A DNA stretch of 64,000 bases, taken from NCBI GenBank assembly GCA_033026295.1, contig CM065176.1:6085705-6149704 (forward strand), read 5' to 3'. The position numbers were made by a program, and so were the translations under genes. Shown here in pieces: positions 10,446 through 22,947 of this stretch (the stretch's first letter is position 1; the number at the start of each line of letters is the position of its first letter). The notes below the pieces were generated by a model. The model made no database searches. It was not told the DNA's origin and saw nothing but the letters and a program-made list of their open reading frames with translations. The stretch is from Channa striata. Taxonomy: Eukaryota; Chordata; Actinopteri; Anabantiformes; Channidae.

Positions 10446-13400
10446 ATGTTTGCGTCTGTGGCTCTACTCTTTGCAGTTCTGCTCATCCTGCTCCTCTTTC
10501 AGAGCCACAGGGCTAAAAACTACCCTCCAGGCCCCCGACCCATCCCAATCCTTGGAAATTTGCTGCTCTTAAATCTGGAAAATCCTGTTGCGGATCTGCA
10601 GAGGGTAAAGTTAAAGAACTGATTACTACATTTTGACTAATTACACCAAAACAACAGTTCTAAAAGCTGTCTGTCCTTGATTTTGAACAGATCTATTTTT
10701 TGTATCTCAGTTTTTTATCTATTTTAAATGTGTCTGAATTCATATAATCTCAGTTTTTCTCATTTGATGACTCTGGTCCGGCAGCAGCTGTGGCCAGATA
10801 ACTACATGTGCTTGTCTCATTTTTATACTTAAAATATCTCTGCAAAGTCTTGAGGGAATTTATTTTAAATTTGGCACAAATGTCCACTTGGATTCCTGTG
10901 TGAACTAAGATTTTGTAGGGTAGAGGTGAAGTTCACAATGGTCTCACACAACACTTTTGTGGCCATAAATAAGTTGTTTCTGTGTCAGTCTAAGGTGACT
11001 CATCACCATATGTCGACATATTCTTAAGAGGAATAAAAGTTTATTCTAAATAAACTTAAATACATATTTTAATGCAAATGTGGAGAGTGGAACAGCTACT
11101 CCTTCTAATTATAAATTGTTCATAATGAGCGATGAACACAATAAATGTCAGACATGTCACCTAAGTCCCAATAAACCTGTGTCTTTTTCTCCAGCTGGCC
11201 AAACGCTACGGTAATGTTTACACCCTGTTTATGGGTCCCAGGCCTATGGTCGTCATCAGTGGGGTGCAGGCTATAAAAGAAGCGCTGGTCAACAAAGCTG
11301 CTGACTTCTCTGGCAGGCCACAGGGCCTGATGATGAACCATGCCCTTCAGGTGAAAGGTACCGTGCACTTTTTTTGCTCCGTTTTGTCTGTGCAGAGTGA
11401 ATTGTGGCTATTTTAGGTGCATTATATTAGTATTTACTCTGTCTACTACCAATACTGACAAACCTTGGACTAATTACTGCCACTTTCAATGCCAAGGGGT
11501 ATAATTGCTTTAATCATAACTGCATGTTTTCTGAAACATGGAGCCAGAATCATTAGTCTTCTTGTTTAAAATTTGTATTATTAACCTAGGGATTATTCTT
11601 TGGTGCAGGAGGTAAAGCATTTGTCATCCTACATTTGTTGGTTCGACCCCAGGCTCCTCCAGTCACATGTCAAAGTGTCCTTGTAACTACACTGGTTGAA
11701 AGAAATTAATTTTTCCATAAACATGTCTTTCAGCAAAGACACTGAGTAAAACACTGAACTCACACTGTTGTTCCTGCTGAGTGTTGGTCAGCAGTATAGC
11801 AGCTCCCCCATCATTGTATGAATGTGTGTGTGAATGAGAAGCCATGTAAGAGCCTTGAGTATCTTACGCTTATCATACTTTTTTATAGATAAAAAGTGCC
11901 ATAAATGTGCAGACCAATTACCATCATATTATTCACTACTGAATTGTTATACTAGCACATTTTTTTTTTAAATTTGTGTTAGGGTAAATATATTTTAGGT
12001 TGAAATGTCATGTGTGATCCTTGTCTATTTGCCCTGACCCACTGAGCCAGCCTGTCACATCAGGAGTAATCAGCCAACAAAATACACTCGAGCATAGACA
12101 GCTGCAAAAACAGTTGGAGAGTGATGACATATGTCTAGTTGATGGTGAAAATAAAACATTTAACAAAAAAGAAACAATAAAGACAGTTTGACCACAATCT
12201 TATGATTAAGTATACACATAACCTTTCTTTTTGTACTCTCAATATTTGCCAGTGGGATACATGCTTTCTTATATTACAACTTGGCAGCCACTTAAAACAA
12301 TATGGAAGCTGTTGTGACTGGTCAGAGCTGCTTGTTTTTTCACCATTTTCACCATAACTTCATCCAAATAAGTATAGTGTACATGTACATGAGGTTAATA
12401 GTGAGTCAATACAGATCAAGCTACTGTGTTGTCAATATGATTATTTAAAATGTGTTTAACGTTAATTCTCTGTTTTAAATTTTTTGCCTCGTAGCTCCAG
12501 GGGTGGTGTTGGCAGATTATGGCTCTGCCTGGAAAGAGCAACGACGCTTTGGCCTGATGGCCCTGAGAAACTTTGGGTTGGGAAAACAGGTCATGGAGCA
12601 CAGGATTCTGGGAGAGATCCATCGCATTACACAACTTCTGGAGCAGAGTGTTGGTATGTTTACTTACAAATAAAGACACAGGCATCATTTGTTATATAGC
12701 TATATAAAGAAATATAGAATAGCATCACAATCCTGATCCTATATGTAACTCTATTTGGTTTTTTTTTTTCCATTCAGGTAAATCCACAGATCTTCACCAG
12801 CTCTTCCATAAGGCAGCCTCTAACATCATCTGCCAGGTCCTGTTTGCCAGGCAGTTTGACTATGACGATGAGTTCATGGAGTTTTTTACTCTTTATTTCA
12901 GTGAAACCTCTAAAATGTTACAGGGGTTCTGGGGCACGGTGAGTCCCGTTTTAATACAGTAAAAACAGTATTTAAATTAATTGCTGCTTTGAAATATCAA
13001 ATTCTGCTACAACAAATTGTTTTTAAATATTCAAGTAGTGCGTCTGTGTTTAATTGTAGCTTCTTAACTAACACAGTTCACCTGGTCTCTCCCCAACACA
13101 GATATACGACTCTGTTCCAATGCTGCGCTGCCTGCCCCTGCCCTTTCAGAGAGTCTTTGACTTGTTTAAGGTATTAAGGTTTTGCAACGTTTTAATTTCT
13201 AGGTGAAGCGAATCACGGCTGAATTGGATTTTATTACACTGGCTTTATTACACTGGCTGTCCACATAGGAATGACAGCCATCATGTGTTGGAACCAGACG
13301 GACACATAGCACAGCTTAGTTACCATGATGGGGAATTACAGTCACTCTGTTGCTCCTCTGCTTCGGTCATCACATGCTCTTGTTCCTTGTTTAAATTCAG

Positions 13401-16400
13401 CCGCATAAACCAACAGTATTCAGCTGTAACGTGCATCATCTACAGTCCCGATACAACTTGCGTGTAATTGTACGACCCATGATGCACTTTGAATTCCTTG
13501 CTCTTGTAGCCCCTTGAAATATTTGTGCACTGTGGCCCATTTTGTCCTTGTCTGAGCATAAATATGTGACCTGGAATTCATGAATGTCTGTTGTAATTTT
13601 TTTTGGTGTCTGTCTAGTAGATATTTTAACAGATATTATTTCACAAAACACTCAGGAACATAGAAAAGACTAGAGGCCTGTTTCATGGTCACCTGTTGAT
13701 TCCACCAAACATTTTGTCTTGTCAGATGGCGCGTGAAAGATATTCAGTGGTGCTGGCTGAGAGCAAAGTGTCCAGAGTTCCTGGTAAACCACGGCATTTC
13801 ATAGACTGTTACCTGGATGAACTGGATAAGGTTTGTGTGTCGTTTTAATTATTACAAACTGCTTAACCAGGTCAGGACCTGTTATCCCAAAAGTGCTGTT
13901 CAGTTCAACTGGACCTACTTATCATCATTAGTTCTGACCAGCTGGCTCAGAGAAGCATTCAAACTCTGTTGAGCTTGTTAGGTAGTTGACGCTCATCGGG
14001 GGTTCGTTCACGTATTCTGTCAGAATCGCATTTGTTGGAGCTGCCTCCAGTTGGAGTTGGTTGTAGGATTTACTGACCCTCTCTCTGTCTTGTGTGCATG
14101 CAGAGGGGAGCGGATGGCTCTTCATTTACTGAAGACCAGCTTTGTGCATTCATGTTGGAACTTCACTTTGGTGGAACTGACACAACTGCCAACACAGTGC
14201 TTACTGGCTTACTCTACCTAATGAATTATCCCCATGTCCAGGGTATGTCTGTCCATCGTCTTCTCTGGGGCTGATAATGTTTCTCACACTTTGTCCAGTA
14301 CTTTGGTTCGTGACCAGCGGTGTTGCGCATACCAAGCGTCGATACTTTAGTCGACATGGAGAGTGCGAGCTTTCCACTATATAACTAGTAGGTAGAACTG
14401 AGATTCAATTTATTTTATTTTATATTTATTTTTTGGAACAGTTTTGGGTCCAGCTGCTTGTGTGGCAACAACTTGACAAACTGAATCTGGCAACCTGAGC
14501 AAAATGTATAATTATATTTACTGAATCATAAAAGTAATATAATACTAATTAGGCATGTGGGAGAAAAGCGAAAACATTCAGCCCCTTGCTCACTACATCT
14601 ATTTAACTGAAAAGCATCCCTCTGGAAGCGCTATTTACCGAACACTAGCACTCCACACATTCAAGTGAGTGACACTATGTATAAATACAGAAGACTTCAA
14701 ACTATGTCGTTGGGGTTTACATATTTTTCATGGGACTTTTGTGCCAGGTTGATACAGATTTTTTCAGACACCATAAACCAGCTTAGAGAAAAACATGTGA
14801 ATGACACACCATGTCAAACAACCCCCTGCTTTTTCTGTTTGTTAACTGAAAAAATCTTTCTTCCACCTGTGCACACTTCTTTCCTTCCTCAGAGCGCTGT
14901 CAGCAGGAAATAGACAAAGTTCTGGATGGGAGGATGAAGCCAGTTTTGAAGACAGAGACCAGATGCCCTATGTGCAGGTATAAGGATTACTGCAATGAAA
15001 CATGTATTTTCATCTATTTGATTTGAAGTAAAATGCATTTCATGCCCCGCCGAGATGCTACAGTAAGAGATGTCACTCTTACGCAGGCTGTCATTCATGA
15101 GATCCAGAGGATGGCTAACACCGTCCCTCTCAGTGTTTTCCACTGCACCACCAGAGACACAGAGCTTCTGGGACACCCCATACCAAAGGTAGGCAAAGTA
15201 ATAAATATAGTTTGTGTTGCTGAGACCAAACCCATACCCTTCATTTGTTACAATTTTATTTTTTTATTTTTTCACATTGTTTTGGTTACACATTGTGTGT
15301 ATACCAGTACATGTGAAGTATGTATAACCCAGAATATCAAAATCATCCATAGACCTGAAGTGCATTTACATATTGATTGACAGCTGTGAATCAGGTCAAA
15401 CCAAAGAGCTAAAAGTGCAAACAACAAAACGCCATGGAACAAACTTAAGACCACAAAACAGTCAACAGAGTCCAATTGTTAGGATCAGGCAACCAGAGGA
15501 CAGAATGTTCCAACATGGAGAGAAGATGATCTGACTGTGAACTGAGGGGAGAACTGAGGTACATGGGCAGGGGAAGAGGTGAAAACAAGAACAACTGAGG
15601 AGGAGTAGTGAAGTTTCCAGAGTGGGTTGTGGCACAGGACCAAAGAAGGAAATAAGGATAACGGGCCGGATCACGACGTTCTGTGGCCAAGCCAGGATGG
15701 AACGGGTAAGAGCCTGAAATGTAGACACAAAGGCCTGGCATCTGCAGCAGACACTAGATGGCACTCCCACAGTCGAAACCACACTGTGCCAAAACGGTGC
15801 CGGTGCTGGGTAGGCAAGTCTGGACACCTATGGACAAATACAATTTAGCATGGCATGTGTCCATAAGTTTGTATTTTTTGTTCGAGCATTAACCTGTGCC
15901 AACAATGGAACCAGATATTGCAGCACTCATTAGTCGGAGGAGGAGATCCACAGCCCAGCTGGTTCACCCACGCAGCATTTGCAGGCTGCTTGCACACTGC
16001 CGGCCACCTAAGCTTGGCTGTGGGGTAAATATAGTAATTGCACCGTGTAACTCCAAAGTCAGGAAGGACAAACACGCCAAATGGTGGTTCGTCTCATCTG
16101 TCTGAGGGAATGAGCCTGGCTGACTGGCTCCAGAGGATGGATCCAAAGGGCCACAGCATGCAGGGCAACTCGTCTGGATGGACATCCTTCAGGGAGGGAG
16201 GATGGCTGTAGGTTGTTAGGAACTGGTCACCCAAAGCAGGACTTCCTGAGGCGGCTGAAAACTGCCCTTCTCCTCTTTCCTTCATTGTCCCTCCAGCTGC
16301 TGCATAACTGTAAGCAGCCACTCGGGGTTCGGACTCATCCAGGCTGCTGGCTGTGGTGTGGACCCACCAAGGAGGTCCCATCTCCAAGGAGCTCAAACTT

Positions 16401-17844
16401 TATATGAACTGTAAGATGTATTCTCAACCTCGCATTCTGATGGCTGACCCTTAGGCCTGCCCACAACACGGATACTCATCCCGACGCGTCAGCTTGTGTG
16501 TACAGAGGGGATTACACCCATGTAACCTGAAGAACTGAAAAAACCAGAGATGATGGAGATTGCCACATCTGAATGGGCATCCTAATCCAAAGAAGGAAAA
16601 AGGATGCAGGACAGTCGAGGATTGGTCCAGTCAATAGACTGGCAAAATCAAGGACCTTGGCCAGAGGCTGAAATCTGGTCCTTGTTATGATCTCAGCCAA
16701 GTTATGGTGTGTCCTCTTCTGCTCTCTGCCTCGCAGAGGAAGCATGCGCATGCTTTCAATCAAGTATCAAAAATGCAGCTGTGGACACTATTTCTGTCAT
16801 TAAAAGCTAAACAGTACATCCTCATGTTGAGATATGTTTTGGAGCATATTTCTACAAAAACAAATATTGTTTGTGTCCCTGAAGTTTAAAAACCTCTTAC
16901 TACATAATTAATACAGATTCTTTTTTAGTCATCAGGACAATGTGGTCTCTCTTGTTGATACTACAATTTGGTATGTGGACACACTGACACACCTGGGCAC
17001 CACCAAAATCGATGACAACAAAACTGATAACAACAAGCAGCATTAAGATGCGTGACTTTGACTGAACTGCATCACGACATAAAAAAACTGAGTAAACAAT
17101 ATGGCAAATGTAACTGCTAAACAAGAACATAAGTTTGTAGTTTTTGCTTTTGTTCTCTCAACCAGCAACTTCTTCCATTTTACTGTGATTTACATCCACA
17201 GTGTGTGTAAGGGGTCTAGAAGAGGAAGACTCAAGTAACATACAATAATGGCTCAATTAGATTTATGGAGAAAGGGTATTTCATACCTTTCGTTTACTGT
17301 GTGCATTGTTGGTGAAGTTGTTCTGTGTGAAACCATGGAAACGATAGTTACTGTATTTGTTTACACATTTGATTGATCCTCTGTTCATTCTTCAGGGAAC
17401 CATTATCATCCCTAACCTGTCCTCAGTATTGTTTGAGGAGGGACAGTGGAAATCGCATCATGAATTTAACCCTGAGAACTTCCTCAGTGAGAAGGGAGAG
17501 TTTGTGAAACCAGACGCCTTCATGCCTTTCTCTACAGGTTTGTGAAATTACTTTCCAGATCTAGATTAACGGGAAAATTTCATTAACAAAAATGACCAAG
17601 TTAAAGAAAATATATAACACATTTCTTGCATGTGATGATGGGTATAAAAAACACAGGACCTCGGATATGTCTTGGTGAGAGTCTGGCTCGCATGGAGCTC
17701 TTCCTCATTCTGGTCACCCTGCTGAGGAAGTTCACATTCGTCTGGCCCGAGGATGCAGGAGAGCCTGATTTCACTCCTATTTTTGGACTTACCCAGACCC
17801 CCAAACCCTATCGCGTAAAGATCCAGCTCAGAGGAGCTGCATGA
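10446..17844 (+). CDS. Cytochrome P450 family 2, copy B, frameshifted in exon 8
   Basis: Eleven exons match copy A one for one: 10446-10604, 11195-11357, 12495-12653, 12778-12938, 13102-13170, 13726-13830, 14104-14242, 14893-14977, 15087-15188, 17396-17537 and 17657-17844. All splice sites are GT-AG. Ten exons have exactly the copy A length; exon 8 is 85 nt instead of 86 because one G is missing after 14933, in codon 333 (A reads AGG-GAT, B reads AGG-AT). Read literally, the frame ends at TGA 17505-17507 after about 417 codons, losing the K-helix and the haem cysteine. Had the base been present, the end would carry ExxR, FSTGPRICLG and a normal terminus. The I-helix is GGTDTT, the usual P450 form. 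Apart from this base, every exon is open. It is either a very young pseudogene, a null allele or a base-calling error. Confidence 0.88.
11600..11935 (+). repeat. SINE-like teleost repeat with tRNA-type B box
   Basis: In intron 2 of copy B, GGTTCGACCCC (11640-11650) matches the RNA polymerase III B box, and an A-box-like TGGTGCAGGAGG lies about 40 bp upstream. The sequence then runs through CTCCAGTCACATGTC, AAAGTGTCC, AAAGACACTGA, TCATTGTATGAATGTGTGTG and a tail resembling AAAGTGCCATAAATGTGCAGACC. This order is that of a common percomorph-type interspersed repeat as I remember it. It is diverged and probably dead. Confidence 0.6.
15380..16760. other. Insertion-like block in intron 9 of CYP2 copy B
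   Basis: Intron 9 is about 2.2 kb in copy B (15189-17395) and about 0.6 kb in copy A (7144-7743). The extra DNA is G+C-richer than the neighbouring introns and has overlapping open frames of 60-120 codons on both strands. None of them shows a family I recognise. The difference between paralogues suggests an insertion after duplication, perhaps a mobile element, but I could not find terminal repeats. Confidence 0.4.
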
Positions 17845-17953
17845 TAGGCCAGGACCCAATAATACTGTAATTGACTTACATCAAATAAGCACTAACTTAC
17901 AAGATATCAACATTTTTTTACACAATAGATAAAAATCACCATTTTAATGCTAA

Positions 17954-17959
17954 AATAAA
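17954..17959 (+). terminator. Poly(A) signal of CYP2 copy B
   Basis: AATAAA lies 110 nt after the copy B stop codon, followed by T-rich DNA. The spacing is ordinary for a short 3' UTR. Confidence 0.5.
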
Positions 17960-18640
17960 CTTTGCTGTACGAAACCTTTATCATTATTCTGCTTCTTTTT
18001 GTTTTTCCAGTCCTCCACTTTGGGTGTTTGGGATATCTTATGATTATCCCCAAGATGCAGCCGGTAGCTGCTTGAGTGAGATGACAGTGAAATGACAGAT
18101 TAATCTTGTTTTCATTTTTTTCCACAAATCCTTTATTTTAAAAAGCTTTGTAATTTTCAGTTAGAATCACTCACTCACTGCTTTCTGATGAATATGTACA
18201 TAAATGACTTCCAGCTGCATAGCTTTTAGGGCTTATCTTTTTATTTTTTTTGTAGTTGCCACATGTAGTTTAATGGAGCATTTCATTGGGTAAGATCAGT
18301 AATTTCATAATAACAATGTATGAAAATTAAAAACAATATCAAACTGTAAAGATTGCTCACGGTGCTAAAGCTGATAAAGTGAAAACATGGAAAATGTTCA
18401 ATCAAATAAGTGTAACCATAATTCTTGTGGAAACATAAAAAATAGGCACATTGGCCTGTTGGGAAGATTAATGTTCGCTTCATTCTTCTCGTGCTGTCAT
18501 TTCTACCTGGCACACAGGCGCACTGAACCCTGGACTACTTTGCTTTACCAGCTTCCTTTTGATGGTGGTTATTATTATTGGAGCTTTTGTGTGCATGGTG
18601 TATTGTTTTGCTGGGCGGTCTCTTGATTGTTGTTGGGGGG
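17960..18640. other. Spacer between CYP2 copy B and hsf4
   Basis: AT-rich spacer with no exon recognised. Its distal end should run into the hsf4 promoter or leader, but no TATA box or clear CpG island was found there. Confidence 0.4.
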
Positions 18641-19066
18641 CCGGGGGTGTGTGTGCTGACAGGGACCTTCTGTGGTGACATTCAGTTGAACGACTGATGC
18701 AGCAGGGAGGACAGAGGCAGGGAGAGAGCAGAGCAAAAGAGAAGGAGAAACTGGAGGCGACACAAAGACTTAAAATGAGGATATATTGAACAGAAAGGTA
18801 AAACCCAGAGAAATAGCAACAAAAGATCAAAATCAGAGACAGAGAGACTGTGCTGACAAGAACGTGCAGAGGGAGTTTGACTGACTGAAATGGAATCTAA
18901 GAGACAAACTTGGGATTATCAGTGACGGATCCTCAGAAGTGAAGTTTCTCAAACATGGACTAGAGCTGGAATCTGCACACACCCACATACACACACCGGC
19001 CTTCCACACACATACACACATTTGGTTGCCTGTTGTGAGCGGCCCCGGCCGTGATCAGGCGTCAGC
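18641..19066 (+). promoter_or_regulatory. hsf4: Probable hsf4 promoter/5' leader with small uORFs
   Basis: This purine-rich stretch precedes the hsf4 ATG. It holds two short upstream open frames: ATG at 18890 (11 codons, stop at 18923-18925) and ATG-GAC-TAG at 18955-18963. If the leader is transcribed from here they could reduce initiation at the main ATG. The transcription start is not visible. Confidence 0.35.
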
Positions 19067-19381
19067 ATGCAGGAGTCTCCAGGTGCCATGGGCGTAGATG
19101 GCAGCTACGTCAGCAATGTTCCAGCCTTTCTCACCAAGCTGTGGACCCTAGTGGAGGACCCAGATACCAACCACCTCATCTGCTGGAGCACCGTGAGTCC
19201 TCACAACATGCTTTACAGGCCACAGTGTCTGTCAGGAACCTTTGAACCTGTTTCTTTGATATTAAATTCACCATCATTAAAAAAAAAAAAAACATCTCCC
19301 CAGACTCTAGTTCTAGGTCATCATTTTGATCAAAAGATCAACAATACAAATATAAAAAGAGAGTCTTAGTAGGTACAGTCA

Positions 19382-19415
<34 letters not shown>

Positions 19416-22400
19416 GATATACACACACACACACACACACAGACACATATATAAATATAAAACATTACACACATTAATTTTAGGCCATATTGTAAATGCA
19501 TTTAACAACAGCAACAAGTAAAGCAAAGTAGAATATTAATGAGTTCATTAGTTTTCTACATTAATCCTTTGTGTCGTTGAAGCATCACATATTGTATGTA
19601 ATTCGAGTTCTGTTACGCACACTCCGCACTGCCTCTCTTGAATTTTTAGTATCACTTATGTGTACGTGCACATACTGTTGCCCCTGAAAAACGAAGCAGC
19701 TGATCCTTTTATTCTCTTGTTACAGCGACACACTTCATGTGTCTCACCTAATGTCTTCCGACTGACATCGGGTCCCCAGGTGACAGGTCTGCAGGCATTT
19801 CCTGTTGTTTGAGAGCAGGTCACTTGGTAACATATAATCATATAATCATGCTAATGTATAAAATCTAGAATGAGTCAGCACCAAGAGTCTAAGACATAGT
19901 TAGATCTAGGCCTAAACTACATGAAACCGTCTGATTATACGCCTGATATGTGACTGGACCTAAAAACCGTGACATATTCACAGTTTTAGACAAATGTATT
20001 GTCTATAGTAACATTCAACCTTTTTACATGAAGAAATTGAACAATGACAATAGAAAATTATTTAGAAAGCATCTTTTGCCCTTGATGTAACGAATCGGTT
20101 TGTCCATGGAAATGAGCTGAGCCGAACTAGCCCACAGTAGGAGGACAGCTCGTCTGTTCATCTTCGTGGGGAATCAAACACACACACACAGACAGATGCT
20201 GTCCCGTCCGATGACATCTATAGTTAGAGTGTGCAGCATCAGCTGCCGCTTTGTCCAACTACTGATAGGCAACAGATCATCACTATAGACAAGGTAGCAG
20301 CTACGTCTTATTAGAATTGTTTCGAAAGGAAATGCTTTTTATTGCACTTCTTTTCAGAGCAAAGACCGTAACAATGTGTGAACATGACTCATCACTCACA
20401 GTAAGAGAGTCTTTTTTTATCAGCTGACAGAGCTGAATGCAGCATCCTGATGACAGGAACCCACAGCGTGGGGAAAATATTTCACCCCTGCACTGATGTT
20501 ATCACTCCTATAAATGCTACTTTAACAAGGGAAAACTGCAGGCCAGAGGTGCATGTAATCAATACCTGTTATTGTATACCTATATGTAATCTGTACTGTA
20601 GTAAGAACAGTAGGAATCTGAAATTTCAATCTTCCAGGTCAGTTCGTTTTTCTAGAACTGTTATTTAAAGTCCTTTTGAAGTAGCCTGAAAACTGGTGAA
20701 GGTTTTCAAATGAGAAGTGAAAAATCTTCAGGAAACAAAAGCTTCATAAGTCCGTTATGACAGGCAGGCGTCACCGTCAGTGATGTGTGTAAAGAGTGAG
20801 AGTTTGTAAAGGGTTGGATGGGTGAGTGTAACTACAGGCCTACTAACCAGCATCCATATCCCACAAATGAAAAGAGATGTCAACGTTCTCTGAAAGTGAC
20901 TCCAAATAATCCGCAGCAAGTCATATTCACATAGAGAACACAGAGGTAAAGATGCTGCAAACAACCTGTGATTCTCAGGTTCTTTCTCCTTTAAGTGAAA
21001 AACTGAAAATCAAATCAAACTTTCTGGTTGAACGATCCACTAAAGATATACACAAAACATCTTGGACATGAATTTGTGTTGGCTTGTCTTCCCTTTGGTG
21101 CTTTGTGGAACAGGTTCTGAAGGCTGAGAGAGCTACTGTTCTACTAGGTTCCTGAATTCTGTGCAGGGCTTAATTGTTGTATGTTACGCCGTGTTTTACC
21201 GCTGTGCATCGCATGCATGATTCCAGCAGCGCCACACTTCGCTGCCACTACTTTCTGTTTTTCTATGACTTCAGAAAGGCTTTAAACTGACTCCTGCCAC
21301 ATCTGACATTGTTCTGTGTTCCAGACTGGGACTAGTTTCCATGTGTTTGACCAGGGACGCTTTGCAAAGGAAGTTCTACCAAAATACTTCAAACACAATA
21401 ACATGGCAAGCTTCGTGCGACAACTCAACATGTGTGAGTCTCCGTTACAGTTTATATTTCTGCTTGTATATGAGTGTGTGTGATTTTTTATACACCTATA
21501 ACTGTGCGTGTTTCAGACGGTTTCCGTAAGGTGGTGAACATTGAGCAGAGCGGTTTGGTGAAGCCTGAGAGAGACGACACAGAGTTCCAACATCTGTACT
21601 TCCTTCAGGGACACGAACACATGTTGGAACACATCAAGAGGAAGGTATGGACACACACACGAATATGCACAATGTTTCAATGACAAACATTTTGCAAATT
21701 GCCTTTATAGTGTAATGTTTGAAGGACCTGTTGTCCACTAGATTCATATCTGTTTTAAAGGCATCTTTTCATCTTTTCTCCTTGGATTAAATTAGTAACT
21801 TCTCATGAAAAATAAGCTGTTTTCAAAATTGTCACCCAGTGAACCCAGATATTTGACTAGAACCCAGCACAAAAATATCAATCTGAAATCCTGCATAATA
21901 TGGCCTTTTTGAAATGCTTATGCCCGAGTTCAGTAGGACAATTCTTCAGAACAGAAGAATCCATGAGAGTCACAAAAGAGGCATACAACTTCCTTTGTCT
22001 TCAGAGTGACAGGGATAATATGATGGGGATCACGTGATTTTTTACAGGCACTCAGATAATAATAATGAATGCTGAACAAGAAATGATGGAAAACGTGGGA
22101 ATGTGTGTTTCTTTGTGTTTTACTGAACCTCTTACGTTAGGCTTTACTGTGTGCTCCAGGTGTCCATAGTGAAGAGTGAGGAGACCAAAGTACGTCAGGA
22201 GGACCTCAGCAAACTGCTGTATGAAGTTCAGCTGCTCCGAACGCAACAAGACAACATGGAGTGTCAGATGCAGGACATGAAACAGTGAGTTGTGTGTTTG
22301 CTTGCCGTGGTTGAACAAAGTCCCCTTCGCTTGCCGCTAATCAGAAACGACACAGCACAGTAATGAACTGATGTAACCCAGGATTCGTTGTCTCAACACT

Positions 22401-22905
22401 GAAACCTTTTCATGGAACAACCAACACACTGGTTGGCTAAATTTGATTTCCTCAATAGTTGTGCATTAACGTATTCTCTTGAGGCCCTATTTTATAGGTT
22501 TATTCTGTTTAGGACCTGAATTATTTTGCTTGATTTGTTGTGATAAATAGTTATAAATATAGTATTTAAAATGATCCTTATTACTTTACACACAGAAGAC
22601 GAGTATTCAAATTATTTGTTCTCAAATAATTGCATGTGCAGGCTACATCATAGGAACTTGGATGCACACACATACATTTCCATAGACTTAGAAAAGAGGC
22701 AGTGGCTGGCAGAACACGGACGGCTTTTGACCTGACTGTTATTCTTCTTGCTAAGTTGGAACAAATCATCCAGTGATGCTCTGACTTTTTCTCTAGAGGC
22801 TTTTGTTGCTGAAAATAGCTGCTGTGGGTCTATTGTGCAGTGGAGCTGCTTTGTGCTTAGTATTGTTTGCTAATGAGAGGAGAGAATGTTCACCTGCTCA
22901 CCTGA

Positions 22906-22947
<42 letters not shown>

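Noticed and set aside
17566..17859. Antisense frames over the last exon of CYP2 copy B.
   Set aside because: They are shadows of the haem-loop exon; the same artefact occurs over copy A at 7891-8166.
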